NCBI GenBank assembly: GCA_042091695.1
Contig: JBELHA010000023.1
Location: forward strand, 1-44,378
Origin: Flavicella sp042091695
Lineage (GTDB): Bacteria > Bacteroidota > Bacteroidia > Flavobacteriales > Flavobacteriaceae
Reading direction: 5' to 3'
Length of the DNA stretch: 44,378 bases
Shown: positions 25,157 to 33,642 of the stretch, in pieces
Layout: every line of letters begins with the position of its first letter
How positions within the stretch are numbered: position 1 is the stretch's first letter
Program-made: the position numbers and the translations under genes
The notes under the pieces: generated by a model
Database searches by the model: none
Seen by the model: only the letters and a program-made list of their open reading frames with translations
Told to the model about the DNA's origin: nothing

Positions 25157-25970
25157 AAGAACTCACAAACATCTCAGATAATCTAAAGTATCCCAAAGGT
25201 TTTTTATCAGGATCCGTAGTGTTGATACAATTTCCTTTTACAGCTGCTGGAGGGGTTGCAAATGGCCCTCCTGAAGTAATCTGTTGTAATAGCAGTGACA
25301 AGTAGTTGTGGTATCTTTCAGAGACACCATAGAAATACAATATAATTTCTTCTCCTTGTTCTAGATTTTCGTCTTGTACAAACACACTATTATCATTACC
25401 ATTGACAACTTCATCTCCATAGGTTCTATAATTGTCTGTTATATATTCAGATTCGTAATTGATTTGGTTGACATAGAAATTTCCCTCTTCAATTGGATCC
25501 GTAAAATTAAAATCCACGCGGATGACATCCGTGCCAAATACATTGACAATAGATTGTTCTATGGAGGTAATGTCTGCGACAGGAAGCATTGCCTCTTGTG
25601 CTGTAAATTCCTCACCCTCATAGGTAATGTTTAGTGTATAGCTAGCATTTAATTCTGGTTCAAAAGTATCCGTAACATAGATTCCTGAATTTTCTTCTTC
25701 CATAAATATGAAGGTCTCACCGCTGCTGTCATTTGTTACAGAGACTGTAGCTCCTGTTGCAACTGGAATAGATGTTTCATAAAAGCCTGTAGTTTCAGTT
25801 AATTTTATTTTTTGATTATTACCAATACTTTGTCCTGTAGCATCTTTTTGCCAATTGATGTTTGCGTCAATGACCAAGCGTTTTGGACTTTCAGTCAAAG
25901 GAATGTCAACGACTTCCTCACAAGAAGCAAGTGTCAAGAATGCGATAGCGATGTATAAATATTTTATCAT
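25143..25970 (-). CDS. DUF4249-type lipoprotein, partner of the TonB-dependent receptor
   Basis: A 275-residue lipoprotein with lipobox L-A-S-C (Cys17). The mature part starts E-E-V-V-D-I-P-L and the body is beta-rich, including the R-L-V-I-D-A-N-I-N-W strand and the T-S-G-G-P-F-A-T-P-P segment near residue 240. This agrees with DUF4249 proteins, which almost always follow a TonB-dependent receptor in flavobacteria. The receptor stop and this start are only 2 bases apart. It may act as a surface lid or ligand-binding partner comparable to SusD; the ligand is unknown. Confidence 0.82.
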   Translation of the reverse strand: MIKYLYIAIAFLTLASCEEVVDIPLTESPKRLVIDANINWQKDATGQSIGNNQKIKLTETTGFYETSIPVATGATVSVTNDSSGETFIFMEEENSGIYVTDTFEPELNASYTLNITYEGEEFTAQEAMLPVADITSIEQSIVNVFGTDVIRVDFNFTDPIEEGNFYVNQINYESEYITDNYRTYGDEVVNGNDNSVFVQDENLEQGEEIILYFYGVSERYHNYLSLLLQQITSGGPFATPPAAVKGNCINTTDPDKKPLGYFRLSEMFVSSYVVE

Positions 25971-25972
25971 GA

Positions 25973-28381
25973 TTAAAATTTAAAGTTGTAGGTCCATGAA
26001 GGTGTAATTCCGAAAATAGAAGTTCTTACCGCTTCATTTTGTCCCGTAGTATCGTTTTCTCTAAAATTAATAGAAGCGGCATTTTTTCTACCGTATAGGT
26101 TATAGATACTAAACACCCATTCGCCTTGCCACTTTCGATTTTTGTTTTTACTCGGTGTGTAGGTAGCTGAGATATCAAAATGGTGGTAACTTGGCAATTT
26201 GAATTGATTTCGATCACTGTAGATAGGTACTGTAAGCGTACTGCTTTCAAGGTCGTAATTGGCATTCATAGTACCTGAGTATTGTGCAGAAGGGTAGGTG
26301 ACAGGTCTTCCCGATTGGTAGACAAAGTTGGCTCCAAAACGCCATTTTTCAGACAATTCGTAGCTAGTGGTGATGGATAAATCATGGAGTTTGTTATACG
26401 GTGACTTGTACCATTCTCCGTTGTTGATTCCCGTTGCTTCAGGAGTTGTTCCTTTTACTTGCTGTTCTGTATTGGAGAGGGTATAGCTGATCCAACCTTT
26501 AAAATTACCTCTGTTCTTTTTTAAGGAAAGTTCCAATCCATAAGATCTAGACCTTCCTGGCAATACAATTGTTTCTATTCTATTTTGAGCAATCAGGTCG
26601 GCTCCGTCTCTGTAGTCCAATCTGTTTTTTACATTTTTATAGTAGGCTTCTGTTTCGATAGAGTAGGTACCGTCTTTAATATTTCTAAAATATCCGATTG
26701 CGTATTGGTCGAGTATTTGTGGTTTTAGGTACTTTCCACTTGGTGCCCATACATCCAAAGGAGCCGCGGATACGGTGTTTGAGATGAGGTGAATGTATTG
26801 GTTCATACGATTGTAGTTTACCTTAAAAGCATTGTTGTCATTTGCTTTATAGGAAAGTGCAAACCTAGGTTCCCAGCCATCGTAAGATTCGATAATATCA
26901 CTTTTAGAATAGTTTTTACTCCCAGACTCTATTCCTTCCTCATAAACTCCTATAGAAGCATTGTACACAACTGGGGCGTTGTTTTCATAAGTATAGATTG
27001 GTTGTCCTCCCATTCGGTAAAATCCACTGTAGCGGAGTCCGTAATTAGCCGTTAATTTATCACTCAATGTATGTTCAGCTTCTAGGTAAGCTGCTGTTTC
27101 AATCGCATACTTTTGATCCAATTCGTCAGCGATAATTGGTGAGCCTTCTTTACTAGGTGTGATAGCACCTGGATTGAAATGGTAATGAATACCACTTAAA
27201 CCATAGTTCATTTTGAAATTATCTGAAATAAAGTGATTGAAGTCGTATTTTAAGTGAAAGTTCTGAATTCCTGAGTCCCAATCAAAGCCAATAAAGTCAA
27301 GATTAAGGAAGTACTTATATTCTGTGTATATCATTGTCAGGTTAGAAAATAATCTATCAGAGAACAAGTGGTTCCATCGGGTATTGAATGTTTGATTCCC
27401 ATAGGAATTTGCAAAAAGATTGGCAATACTAAAGGTGTCTCTTCCAAAATACCCTGAAAAGTACAATTTGTTATTGTCGTTGAGGTCAAAGTTTAGCTTT
27501 GTATTCAAATCATAAAAATAGATCGTATTGTCTTTTGTTTCAGGATTTAATTTGATAAATAAATGTGCATAAGAACCTCTACCTGCAACGAGATATGAAC
27601 TTTTTGATTTTTGAATCGGCCCCTCAGCCATCAAGCGACTCGAGATAAGTCCCAATCCCCCTGAGACGTGGTGCTCATTTTTGTTTCCATCTTTTTGGTG
27701 TACATCTAATACAGAAGCGAGTCTACCTCCGTATTTTGCTGGGATTCCTCCTTTGTAGAGTTTGATATCCTTTACAGCATCTGCATTAAAAATAGAAAAG
27801 AAACCAAAAAAGTGAGAAGAACTGTATAGTGTTGCTTCGTCAAGCAGTACCAAATTTTGGTCTTCAGCTCCACCTCTAACGTTGAATCCTGAAGCACCTT
27901 CACCTGCACTTGTAACTCCTGGAAGTAATTGGATGGATTTTATAATGTCTACTTCTCCTAAAACTACAGGCATTTCTTTGATCGTAGCAATACTTACTTT
28001 GTGCACACTCATCTCTGCTTTTCTGAGACTGATTTGTTCTGAATTGCTCTTTACTAAGACCTCTTCAATTACTTCGCTAGCCTCTAACAAATCAAAATTT
28101 TCTTTTCTATTAGAGTCTAAGATAATTTCTTTACGGATAGTTGTATAGCCTAAATAACTAATTTCGATGTTATAAGTTCCTTCAGGTAGCGTAAAGGAGT
28201 AAAATCCGTATTCGTTACTACTAGTACCTTTTTGCATGTCAGGAAAGATAATAGCAACACCAATGAGTGTTTCACCACTTGATTTTTCTTTGATAATTCC
28301 GCTAACTGTATAGTTTTCTTGCGCAGATACTAGGTTTGAAAACAAACACAAACACAGTGTGTAGAGAAGTTTTTTCAACAT
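25973..28381 (-). CDS. TonB-dependent outer-membrane receptor (DUF4249-linked)
   Basis: An 802-residue receptor. Signal peptide residues 1-20 end in S-A-Q. A carboxypeptidase-regulatory-like domain follows (about 24-110; V-S-G-I-I-K-E-K and G-F-Y-S-F-T-L). The plug (about 120-235) has N-V-R-G-G-A-E-D-Q-N-L-V-L-L-D and the barrel runs to the end, finishing in a typical aromatic strand (S-W-T-Y-N-F-K-F). It takes up a ligand in a TonB/ExbBD-driven way. It differs from SusC in size and partner, and it is on the opposite strand from the SusCD pair of the PUL. It likely forms an operon with DUF4249, murQ and the small membrane gene. Confidence 0.9.
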   Translation of the reverse strand: MLKKLLYTLCLCLFSNLVSAQENYTVSGIIKEKSSGETLIGVAIIFPDMQKGTSSNEYGFYSFTLPEGTYNIEISYLGYTTIRKEIILDSNRKENFDLLEASEVIEEVLVKSNSEQISLRKAEMSVHKVSIATIKEMPVVLGEVDIIKSIQLLPGVTSAGEGASGFNVRGGAEDQNLVLLDEATLYSSSHFFGFFSIFNADAVKDIKLYKGGIPAKYGGRLASVLDVHQKDGNKNEHHVSGGLGLISSRLMAEGPIQKSKSSYLVAGRGSYAHLFIKLNPETKDNTIYFYDLNTKLNFDLNDNNKLYFSGYFGRDTFSIANLFANSYGNQTFNTRWNHLFSDRLFSNLTMIYTEYKYFLNLDFIGFDWDSGIQNFHLKYDFNHFISDNFKMNYGLSGIHYHFNPGAITPSKEGSPIIADELDQKYAIETAAYLEAEHTLSDKLTANYGLRYSGFYRMGGQPIYTYENNAPVVYNASIGVYEEGIESGSKNYSKSDIIESYDGWEPRFALSYKANDNNAFKVNYNRMNQYIHLISNTVSAAPLDVWAPSGKYLKPQILDQYAIGYFRNIKDGTYSIETEAYYKNVKNRLDYRDGADLIAQNRIETIVLPGRSRSYGLELSLKKNRGNFKGWISYTLSNTEQQVKGTTPEATGINNGEWYKSPYNKLHDLSITTSYELSEKWRFGANFVYQSGRPVTYPSAQYSGTMNANYDLESSTLTVPIYSDRNQFKLPSYHHFDISATYTPSKNKNRKWQGEWVFSIYNLYGRKNAASINFRENDTTGQNEAVRTSIFGITPSWTYNFKF

Positions 28382-28448
28382 TTAAAAAAGTTTAATTTTA
28401 ATGTAAAATTATACATTTTAAACGATTGCACTTCTATAAATAAAAGTT

Positions 28449-28481
28449 AAAAAATAACACCCTAGGGAGTACTAGGGTGTT
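28449..28481 (-). terminator. Terminator of the fucosidase-sulfatase operon (- strand)
   Basis: A 10-bp perfect stem (aacaccctag / ctagggtgtt on the + strand) with a six-base loop. Read on the - strand it is followed by TATTTTTT. It lies 25 bases beyond the sulfatase stop and separates the PUL from the receptor gene. Confidence 0.85.
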
Positions 28482-28505
28482 GTAAAATATTCTTTTTGAT
28501 TTTTA

Positions 28506-30065
28506 TTAGTAGATATAACTACGAAAGGGGATCAATAATTTTTGAAACTTCTCTTCATAAGGAGCATATGCTTGTTTTTCTCCTGCTGTACTTCTTCCTT
28601 CTGACATAATTTTTCCCATTAGTTGTGATAGTTCTTTAACAACTTTAGGATTATTTACAGCGATGTTTGTGCTTTCTTCAACATCTTTCTCCATATTGAA
28701 AAGTTGAATTTTACCAGGATTGATAACAGGTTTATCTTTAGGGTCAGTTCGTCGAGACCCTCCTTTTTTGTCGAAGATTATTTTCCATTTCCCTTTTCTC
28801 AAAGAAAAAACACCAGCGTCCGAGTGGTGCACAACGGCATCTCTGTCTGCATCTGTTTTTTTGATTCCTTTCAACAAAGGAAGGAAACTTACACTGTCCT
28901 CTCCAGCATTGTCGGGTAGTTTTTCATTGTGTATATCTACTACGGTAGCTAACAGATCGGTTGTACAGTTCAAATAATCAGTTTCAAATGCTTTTTTGAT
29001 TACTTTTGGCCATTTTACAATAAAAGGTACGCGATGTCCTCCTTCGTAGAGTGTTCCTTTGAGTCCTCTGTAAATATAGCTAGAAAAATGACCCTTGGCT
29101 TCCATCGGTTCCAATTTTGCTTGGGGAGAAACACCATTGTCAGCAGTAAATACAATGAGGGTGTTTTCAGAAATCCCCATTTTTTCAATAGCACTGATAA
29201 TCTGTCCTACTGTATCGTCTACGTCCATACAGAAATCTCCATGGGGAGATAAGTTGCTTTTTCCTTTGAATTTGTCACTTGGCACGATAGGAGAGTGCGG
29301 AGCGTTTAATGGGAAGTATAAGAAAAAGGGCTTTTTAGCATCTTTTTTATGTGTGTCTTCCATCCATGCAATAGCTTTGTCTGTAAAGGTTTGCATGACT
29401 TCGTCTCTCTTGAAGTTTTTATCTACCCATCCTGCTTTTCCTCCTTGTCCAAATAATTTTCGTATGTCCTTGTCATTAGGGATGTGCATCAAATCTCCTA
29501 AGAGTTTGTCATTTTCTATATAGGCATGCGGATCCATATTTAAAGAGGCAGAAATACCGAAGTAATAGTCAAACCCGAACGCATTAGGTCCATTTTTAAT
29601 GGCGGCGTTGGTATCTAAATTAGTTCCTGTTTTTTTTAGTTTTTTTCCATCGTTGGAGGTCCAGTCCATTCCCATATGCCATTTTCCAACAACTGCGGTC
29701 GTATAGTTTTTGGATTTTAAATAGCTGCCAACTGTCATGCGTTCTTTTTCAATCAAATGGTCTGTTAAACCGTGAGTAACACCTCTTTTTAGTGAGGTTC
29801 TCCAAGAATAGCGCCCAGTAACAATCCCATATCGAGTAGGAGTACAAACACTAGAACTTGTATGCGTATCTGTAAATTTAACCCCTTCCGCCACCATTTG
29901 ATCTAAATGTGGTGTCGGAAATTTACAGTCTTTGTTGTAGGCTTTTACATCTCCTGAGCCCATGTCGTCTGCAAGAATATAAATAATGTTTGGACTATAA
30001 ATATTTTGAGCCTGTGCTGATGACAGGCTCAAAAAAGCAATAAATAAAATTTTAAAATACCCCAT
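28506..30065 (-). CDS. S1-family sulfatase (formylglycine type)
   Basis: Start set at ATG 30065 (M-G-Y-F-K-I-L-F), one base after the fucosidase stop, giving 519 residues with a clean signal peptide ending near A-Q-A-Q. An upstream in-frame GTG at 30086 would overlap the fucosidase and is less likely. The sulfatase signature is S-V-C-T-P-T-R-Y-G-I-V-T-G-R: Cys74 would be oxidised to formylglycine, with Arg78 in the same motif. Metal-binding D33-D34 sit in L-A-D-D-M-G, and the second motif V-V-G-K-W-H-M-G is present. It would remove sulfate esters from an algal glycan in the periplasm. The S1 subfamily and ester position cannot be assigned by eye. Maturation needs a formylglycine-generating enzyme not seen in the window. 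Confidence 0.93.
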   Translation of the reverse strand: MGYFKILFIAFLSLSSAQAQNIYSPNIIYILADDMGSGDVKAYNKDCKFPTPHLDQMVAEGVKFTDTHTSSSVCTPTRYGIVTGRYSWRTSLKRGVTHGLTDHLIEKERMTVGSYLKSKNYTTAVVGKWHMGMDWTSNDGKKLKKTGTNLDTNAAIKNGPNAFGFDYYFGISASLNMDPHAYIENDKLLGDLMHIPNDKDIRKLFGQGGKAGWVDKNFKRDEVMQTFTDKAIAWMEDTHKKDAKKPFFLYFPLNAPHSPIVPSDKFKGKSNLSPHGDFCMDVDDTVGQIISAIEKMGISENTLIVFTADNGVSPQAKLEPMEAKGHFSSYIYRGLKGTLYEGGHRVPFIVKWPKVIKKAFETDYLNCTTDLLATVVDIHNEKLPDNAGEDSVSFLPLLKGIKKTDADRDAVVHHSDAGVFSLRKGKWKIIFDKKGGSRRTDPKDKPVINPGKIQLFNMEKDVEESTNIAVNNPKVVKELSQLMGKIMSEGRSTAGEKQAYAPYEEKFQKLLIPFRSYIY

Positions 30066-30066
30066 T

Positions 30067-31653
30067 TTAGTAAACAAGTTTTCCACCTACCTCAATTCTA
30101 AATGCATTTGCAATATCACTCACACCTTCTTTTGGAAATTGAATTGTAAGTCCATCCTCAGTTCTTTCCCATTTTACTTCTGTATTCGTAGCGATATGCG
30201 TAATTTTTGAAATACCTTTGGTAGCAATCTTTTCTCCTTTTGCCAAACACTTTACCTTGTAAGTTCCGCTTTCAGGGTTTCCTAATACCGTTGCATACAA
30301 TTTAGTGTTGTCTTTAGATCTAGTAAAACGAATATCTTTGGCATCGATTTTTCTAAAGTCCCATCTGTATGCTACTTCTCCCTTTTTATTACCACCTTTC
30401 TTAATTCTCATCATATTTGTCGGTCCTTCAGCTGCTATTTTCCATTTACGTGTTGCATATATAGCTTCACCATTGGCATCCAACCAAGCTCCCATTCCTT
30501 TCATGATTTCAACAGATTGTGGGTCGATAGATCCGTCTCCTCTTGGTGTCAATGACATCAACATGATACCTCCTCTACTAACCATATCCACCAAACTTCT
30601 AATTTGGTATGGAGCTTTATCTTTGTAAAACTTATTGTTTACATAAGACCATGGGTAGCTAATTGCTCTGTCTGCCAACCAATATCCTTTTGGATTTGTC
30701 TCCATATCACGACAATTTTCGTAACATCTCAAACCAAATCCAAGTGGGAAGTTCCATACTTTAGAACCTGGAAGTTTGTTACAGATTACTACGTCATCTC
30801 CATTTATTGCTTTATTGGCGTAGTAGTCTTCAAATATATTTACAATGGTGTCTTGGTGGATTTCTTCTTGTTTGATAGAACCAGATAGTCCGTCAAACCA
30901 TAACGCATCCGGTCTATAGTTGTTGATAACCTCTCTTACTTTGTTAGACCATTCTATACCAAAGTCCTCTTTGGACTCTTTTTCAGGGTTTCTATACATC
31001 CAACCGTATTGGTCGTCATAAATGTCCCAGTTTTCTCTTTCTTGTTTAGTATGTTTTTTATCAAATACATACCCATAAGTTCTCGCCATGTGAAAAGTAG
31101 CCAACAATTTCATATCCGTTTTACGGATTTCCTTCGCTAGTTCCCCATAGATATCTTTTTTAGGTCCCATGTCCTTTGAATCCCATTTAGTGTATTTAGA
31201 ATCCCACAAACAAAATCCATCGTGATGTGCTAGACAGATACCTCCAAATTTTGCACCACCACCATTCATTACACCAACCCATTCCTTGGCGTCAAATTTA
31301 TCCGCTGTAAACATAGGTACAAAGTCTTTGTATCCAAAATCTTTGATTTCTCCGTATTTTTCACGGTGGTATTTTTTAACTCCTTTTCTATCTGCACCTT
31401 TGGCTGCATATAATTCTTTAATATAATCTGGTCCTCCATGAGCAGGTACCGAATAAACACCCCAATGAGTATACATACCAAACTTTGCATCAATCATCCA
31501 TTCTGGAATTTTTTCCTTTTTCAATCCTTCCCATCGAGGAGATTTTTCAAGTTTCCAGTCTTCACCATTGGTTCCTTGTTGTTGGCCTTTGGCTACATTG
31601 ATCAATAAAATGATCAAGATAAGAGTGCATTTTAATAGTTTATTTTGTTTCAT
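30067..31653 (-). CDS. GH29-type alpha-L-fucosidase 1
   Basis: Start set at ATG 31653 (M-K-Q-N-K-L-L); the codon at 31668 is a TTG that adds five residues. The 528-residue product has a signal peptide (hydrophobic 8-22). The GH29 barrel begins with D-A-K-F-G-M-Y-T-H-W-G (His63), then L-A-H-H-D-G-F-C-L-W (His143, His144) and R-P-D-A-L-W-F-D-G, where Asp254 is the probable nucleophile. A C-terminal beta-sandwich follows from about 415. The strand before the nucleophile reads A-T-F-H-M-A-R-T rather than the Y-Y-S-x-W-[ED]-W seen in the second copy, so this is a divergent subgroup. It is cotranscribed with the sulfatase. GH29 also contains alpha-L-galactosidases, so fucose is likely but not certain. 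Confidence 0.88.
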   Translation of the reverse strand: MKQNKLLKCTLILIILLINVAKGQQQGTNGEDWKLEKSPRWEGLKKEKIPEWMIDAKFGMYTHWGVYSVPAHGGPDYIKELYAAKGADRKGVKKYHREKYGEIKDFGYKDFVPMFTADKFDAKEWVGVMNGGGAKFGGICLAHHDGFCLWDSKYTKWDSKDMGPKKDIYGELAKEIRKTDMKLLATFHMARTYGYVFDKKHTKQERENWDIYDDQYGWMYRNPEKESKEDFGIEWSNKVREVINNYRPDALWFDGLSGSIKQEEIHQDTIVNIFEDYYANKAINGDDVVICNKLPGSKVWNFPLGFGLRCYENCRDMETNPKGYWLADRAISYPWSYVNNKFYKDKAPYQIRSLVDMVSRGGIMLMSLTPRGDGSIDPQSVEIMKGMGAWLDANGEAIYATRKWKIAAEGPTNMMRIKKGGNKKGEVAYRWDFRKIDAKDIRFTRSKDNTKLYATVLGNPESGTYKVKCLAKGEKIATKGISKITHIATNTEVKWERTEDGLTIQFPKEGVSDIANAFRIEVGGKLVY

Positions 31654-31976
31654 GATTATTAATTTCAAATTTATGTTACTCCAAATTTATTCTTATACCT
31701 CTTTTTTGAAGTTATCATTTGTGACAAAATCTATCTCAAATATATCAGTTGTGTTTTTTTGTATCTTAAACATCTTGTATTCAGTGCTTTGCTGTTTTTT
31801 GAGACTTTGTGTTTAGAGTGTTTTTTTAGAGTTTCTTGATTTTTGTGAATGTTACATTTATTGTTTTTTTTGAAAAGTTATTCGTTTTTTAGCTTGACAA
31901 GTGTTACAAGTTGTGCGATTTATTAGGGTAGCTGATGTATTAGTTATTTATATTTGAAAAAAATTTATAAACTTTT
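31654..31976. promoter_or_regulatory. Divergent intergenic control region of the two GH29 units
   Basis: A 323-base non-coding stretch between the two outward-facing GH29 genes. It is rich in T-tracts of five to eight bases on the + strand (for example 31754-31760, 31795-31800, 31821-31827, 31864-31871, 31885-31890). TATATTTG at 31949-31956 (+) and its counterpart at 31737-31744 (-) match the -7 consensus for the two directions, but neither has a -33 element at the usual distance, which would suit activator-dependent promoters. ACAAGT occurs twice with a 9-base period (31897-31902 and 31906-31911). No ORF of substance lies here. Confidence 0.5.
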
Positions 31977-33563
31977 ATGATGAATAAACTAATAATAATA
32001 GCGTGTTTGTTCTGCTTTACAGTAGCAGGCGCACAAAAGAAATACGAACCAACATGGGATTCTTTAGATACAAGAGAAACACCTCAATGGTTTAGTGGAG
32101 CTAAATTTGGAATATTTATCCACTGGGGTTTGTATTCCGTACCTGGATATACAAACAAAGGTACGTATGCTGAGTGGTATTGGAATGCTTTAAAAGAAGA
32201 TCCAAATGCTCCTAAAAAACACAGAAGAGAACGTCACCATGCAATCACAAAGTTTCACAACAAGAACTATGGTGCAGATTTTAAATACCCACAGTTCAAA
32301 GAGCAATTCAAAGCTGAATTGTTCAATCCAAAAGAATGGGCTTCAATTTTCAAAAGATCAGGAGCTAAGTATGTGGTGTTGACATCAAAGCACCACGATG
32401 GATACTGTTTGTGGCCAAGTAAAGAGGCTTCTACCAGCTATGGTATGCCATGGAACTCTGTTGTTTCAGGTCCTAAGAGAGATTTAGTAGGGGATTTGAC
32501 TACTGCTGTTCGTAAAGAAGGTGTAAAGATGGGACTTTATTACTCAATTTGGGATTGGTACAATCCATATTGGACAGAAAGACAGCAAAAAATTCTCTCT
32601 ACAGGAAGTTTGACTGTTGATACTGCTGCTAAAGGAGACAAAAAGCAAAAAGCATCTGCTACAGACGTTGCAGAAGCTGAAGCAGGATTAAACAAATATG
32701 TCCACGAAGTTATGTATCCTCAAGTGAAGCAGTTGGTAAAAGATTATGAGCCGGCTTTATTGTTTTCTGATGGAGACTGGTGGATGGATTATAAAAAATG
32801 GCAAACATTACCATTGTTATCATGGGCATTGAACAATGCTCCTAACAAAGACGAATTGGTATTGAATGACAGATGGGGGAAAGTAAGAGGTTCTCATGGA
32901 AGTTACTATACTACCGAATACGGTTCTGGTTTTTCTGATGGTTCAAAGCCATGGGAGGAAAATAGAGGAATTGGTATGTCGTTTGGAATCAACAGAATTG
33001 AAAATATTGACGATTACAGAACAGAAAAACAATTGATTTTCATGTTGATGGACATCATCAGTAGAGGAGGAAACTTGTTGTTAAATATTGGTCCTAATCC
33101 TGATGGAACGATTCCTGTAATCATGCAACAACGTCTTTTGGAGATTGGAGAGTGGTTGGAATTGAATGCTGAAGGTATCTACGACACCCACCAATGGATC
33201 AAAGATGCACAGTGGAGTAAAGGTAAAAAACCTGTTTTCTCTAAAAACGATTTCCACGCTGGATTCCCAATATATAGAATGACAATTGAGCCGAAAGACA
33301 ATGAAGCTGTAAAAGAGTTCTGGTTCACACAAAAAGAAGACAATTTGTATGCCTTTTCTCCAGAGTGGCCTGCAACAAAAACGATCTTTATTGCAGATGT
33401 AGTTCCATCAAAGGAAACAAAAGTTACTATGATGGGAAGTGACAAGTCTTTGAAGTTCAAAAAGACATCTAAAGGTATTAAAATAGATATTTCATCTATC
33501 GGTATCCGTGATTTGAAGTCACAGTTTGTATTTGGTTTCAAAATTTCAAACATCAAAGAATAA
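31977..33563 (+). CDS. GH29-type alpha-L-fucosidase 2
   Basis: A 528-residue exported glycosidase; two ATG codons stand together at the start. The signal peptide ends near V-A-G-A-Q. GH29 motifs are G-A-K-F-G-I-F-I-H-W-G (His49), T-S-K-H-H-D-G-Y-C-L-W (His139, His140), G-L-Y-Y-S-I-W-D-W, and L-L-F-S-D-G-D-W-W with Asp265 as the probable nucleophile. This agrees with classic retaining alpha-L-fucosidases. An acidic/basic insertion around residues 210-240 (A-K-G-D-K-K-Q-K-A-S-A) is specific to this copy. A C-terminal beta-domain follows. It is terminated by a strong hairpin, so it may be its own unit. The substrate is probably an alpha-linked L-fucose or related L-sugar. Confidence 0.93.
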   Translation: MMNKLIIIACLFCFTVAGAQKKYEPTWDSLDTRETPQWFSGAKFGIFIHWGLYSVPGYTNKGTYAEWYWNALKEDPNAPKKHRRERHHAITKFHNKNYGADFKYPQFKEQFKAELFNPKEWASIFKRSGAKYVVLTSKHHDGYCLWPSKEASTSYGMPWNSVVSGPKRDLVGDLTTAVRKEGVKMGLYYSIWDWYNPYWTERQQKILSTGSLTVDTAAKGDKKQKASATDVAEAEAGLNKYVHEVMYPQVKQLVKDYEPALLFSDGDWWMDYKKWQTLPLLSWALNNAPNKDELVLNDRWGKVRGSHGSYYTTEYGSGFSDGSKPWEENRGIGMSFGINRIENIDDYRTEKQLIFMLMDIISRGGNLLLNIGPNPDGTIPVIMQQRLLEIGEWLELNAEGIYDTHQWIKDAQWSKGKKPVFSKNDFHAGFPIYRMTIEPKDNEAVKEFWFTQKEDNLYAFSPEWPATKTIFIADVVPSKETKVTMMGSDKSLKFKKTSKGIKIDISSIGIRDLKSQFVFGFKISNIKE

Positions 33564-33586
33564 AAGTATAAAGTTTTTATAATGAT

Positions 33587-33612
33587 AAGGGAGGGCTTGC
33601 CCTCCCTTTTTT
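33587..33612 (+). terminator. Intrinsic terminator after GH29 copy 2
   Basis: A 9-bp G/C-rich stem (aagggaggg / ccctccctt) with a CTTG loop runs into TTTTTT. It starts 24 bases after the stop and is unusually GC-rich for this AT-rich segment. Confidence 0.9.
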
Positions 33613-33642
33613 AATTTAAAAGTCTCACAAAAAAATAAGAAT

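Noticed and set aside
30066..30086. GTG start for the sulfatase overlapping the fucosidase end
   Set aside because: The ATG at 30065 gives a clean signal peptide and a one-base gap to the fucosidase stop.
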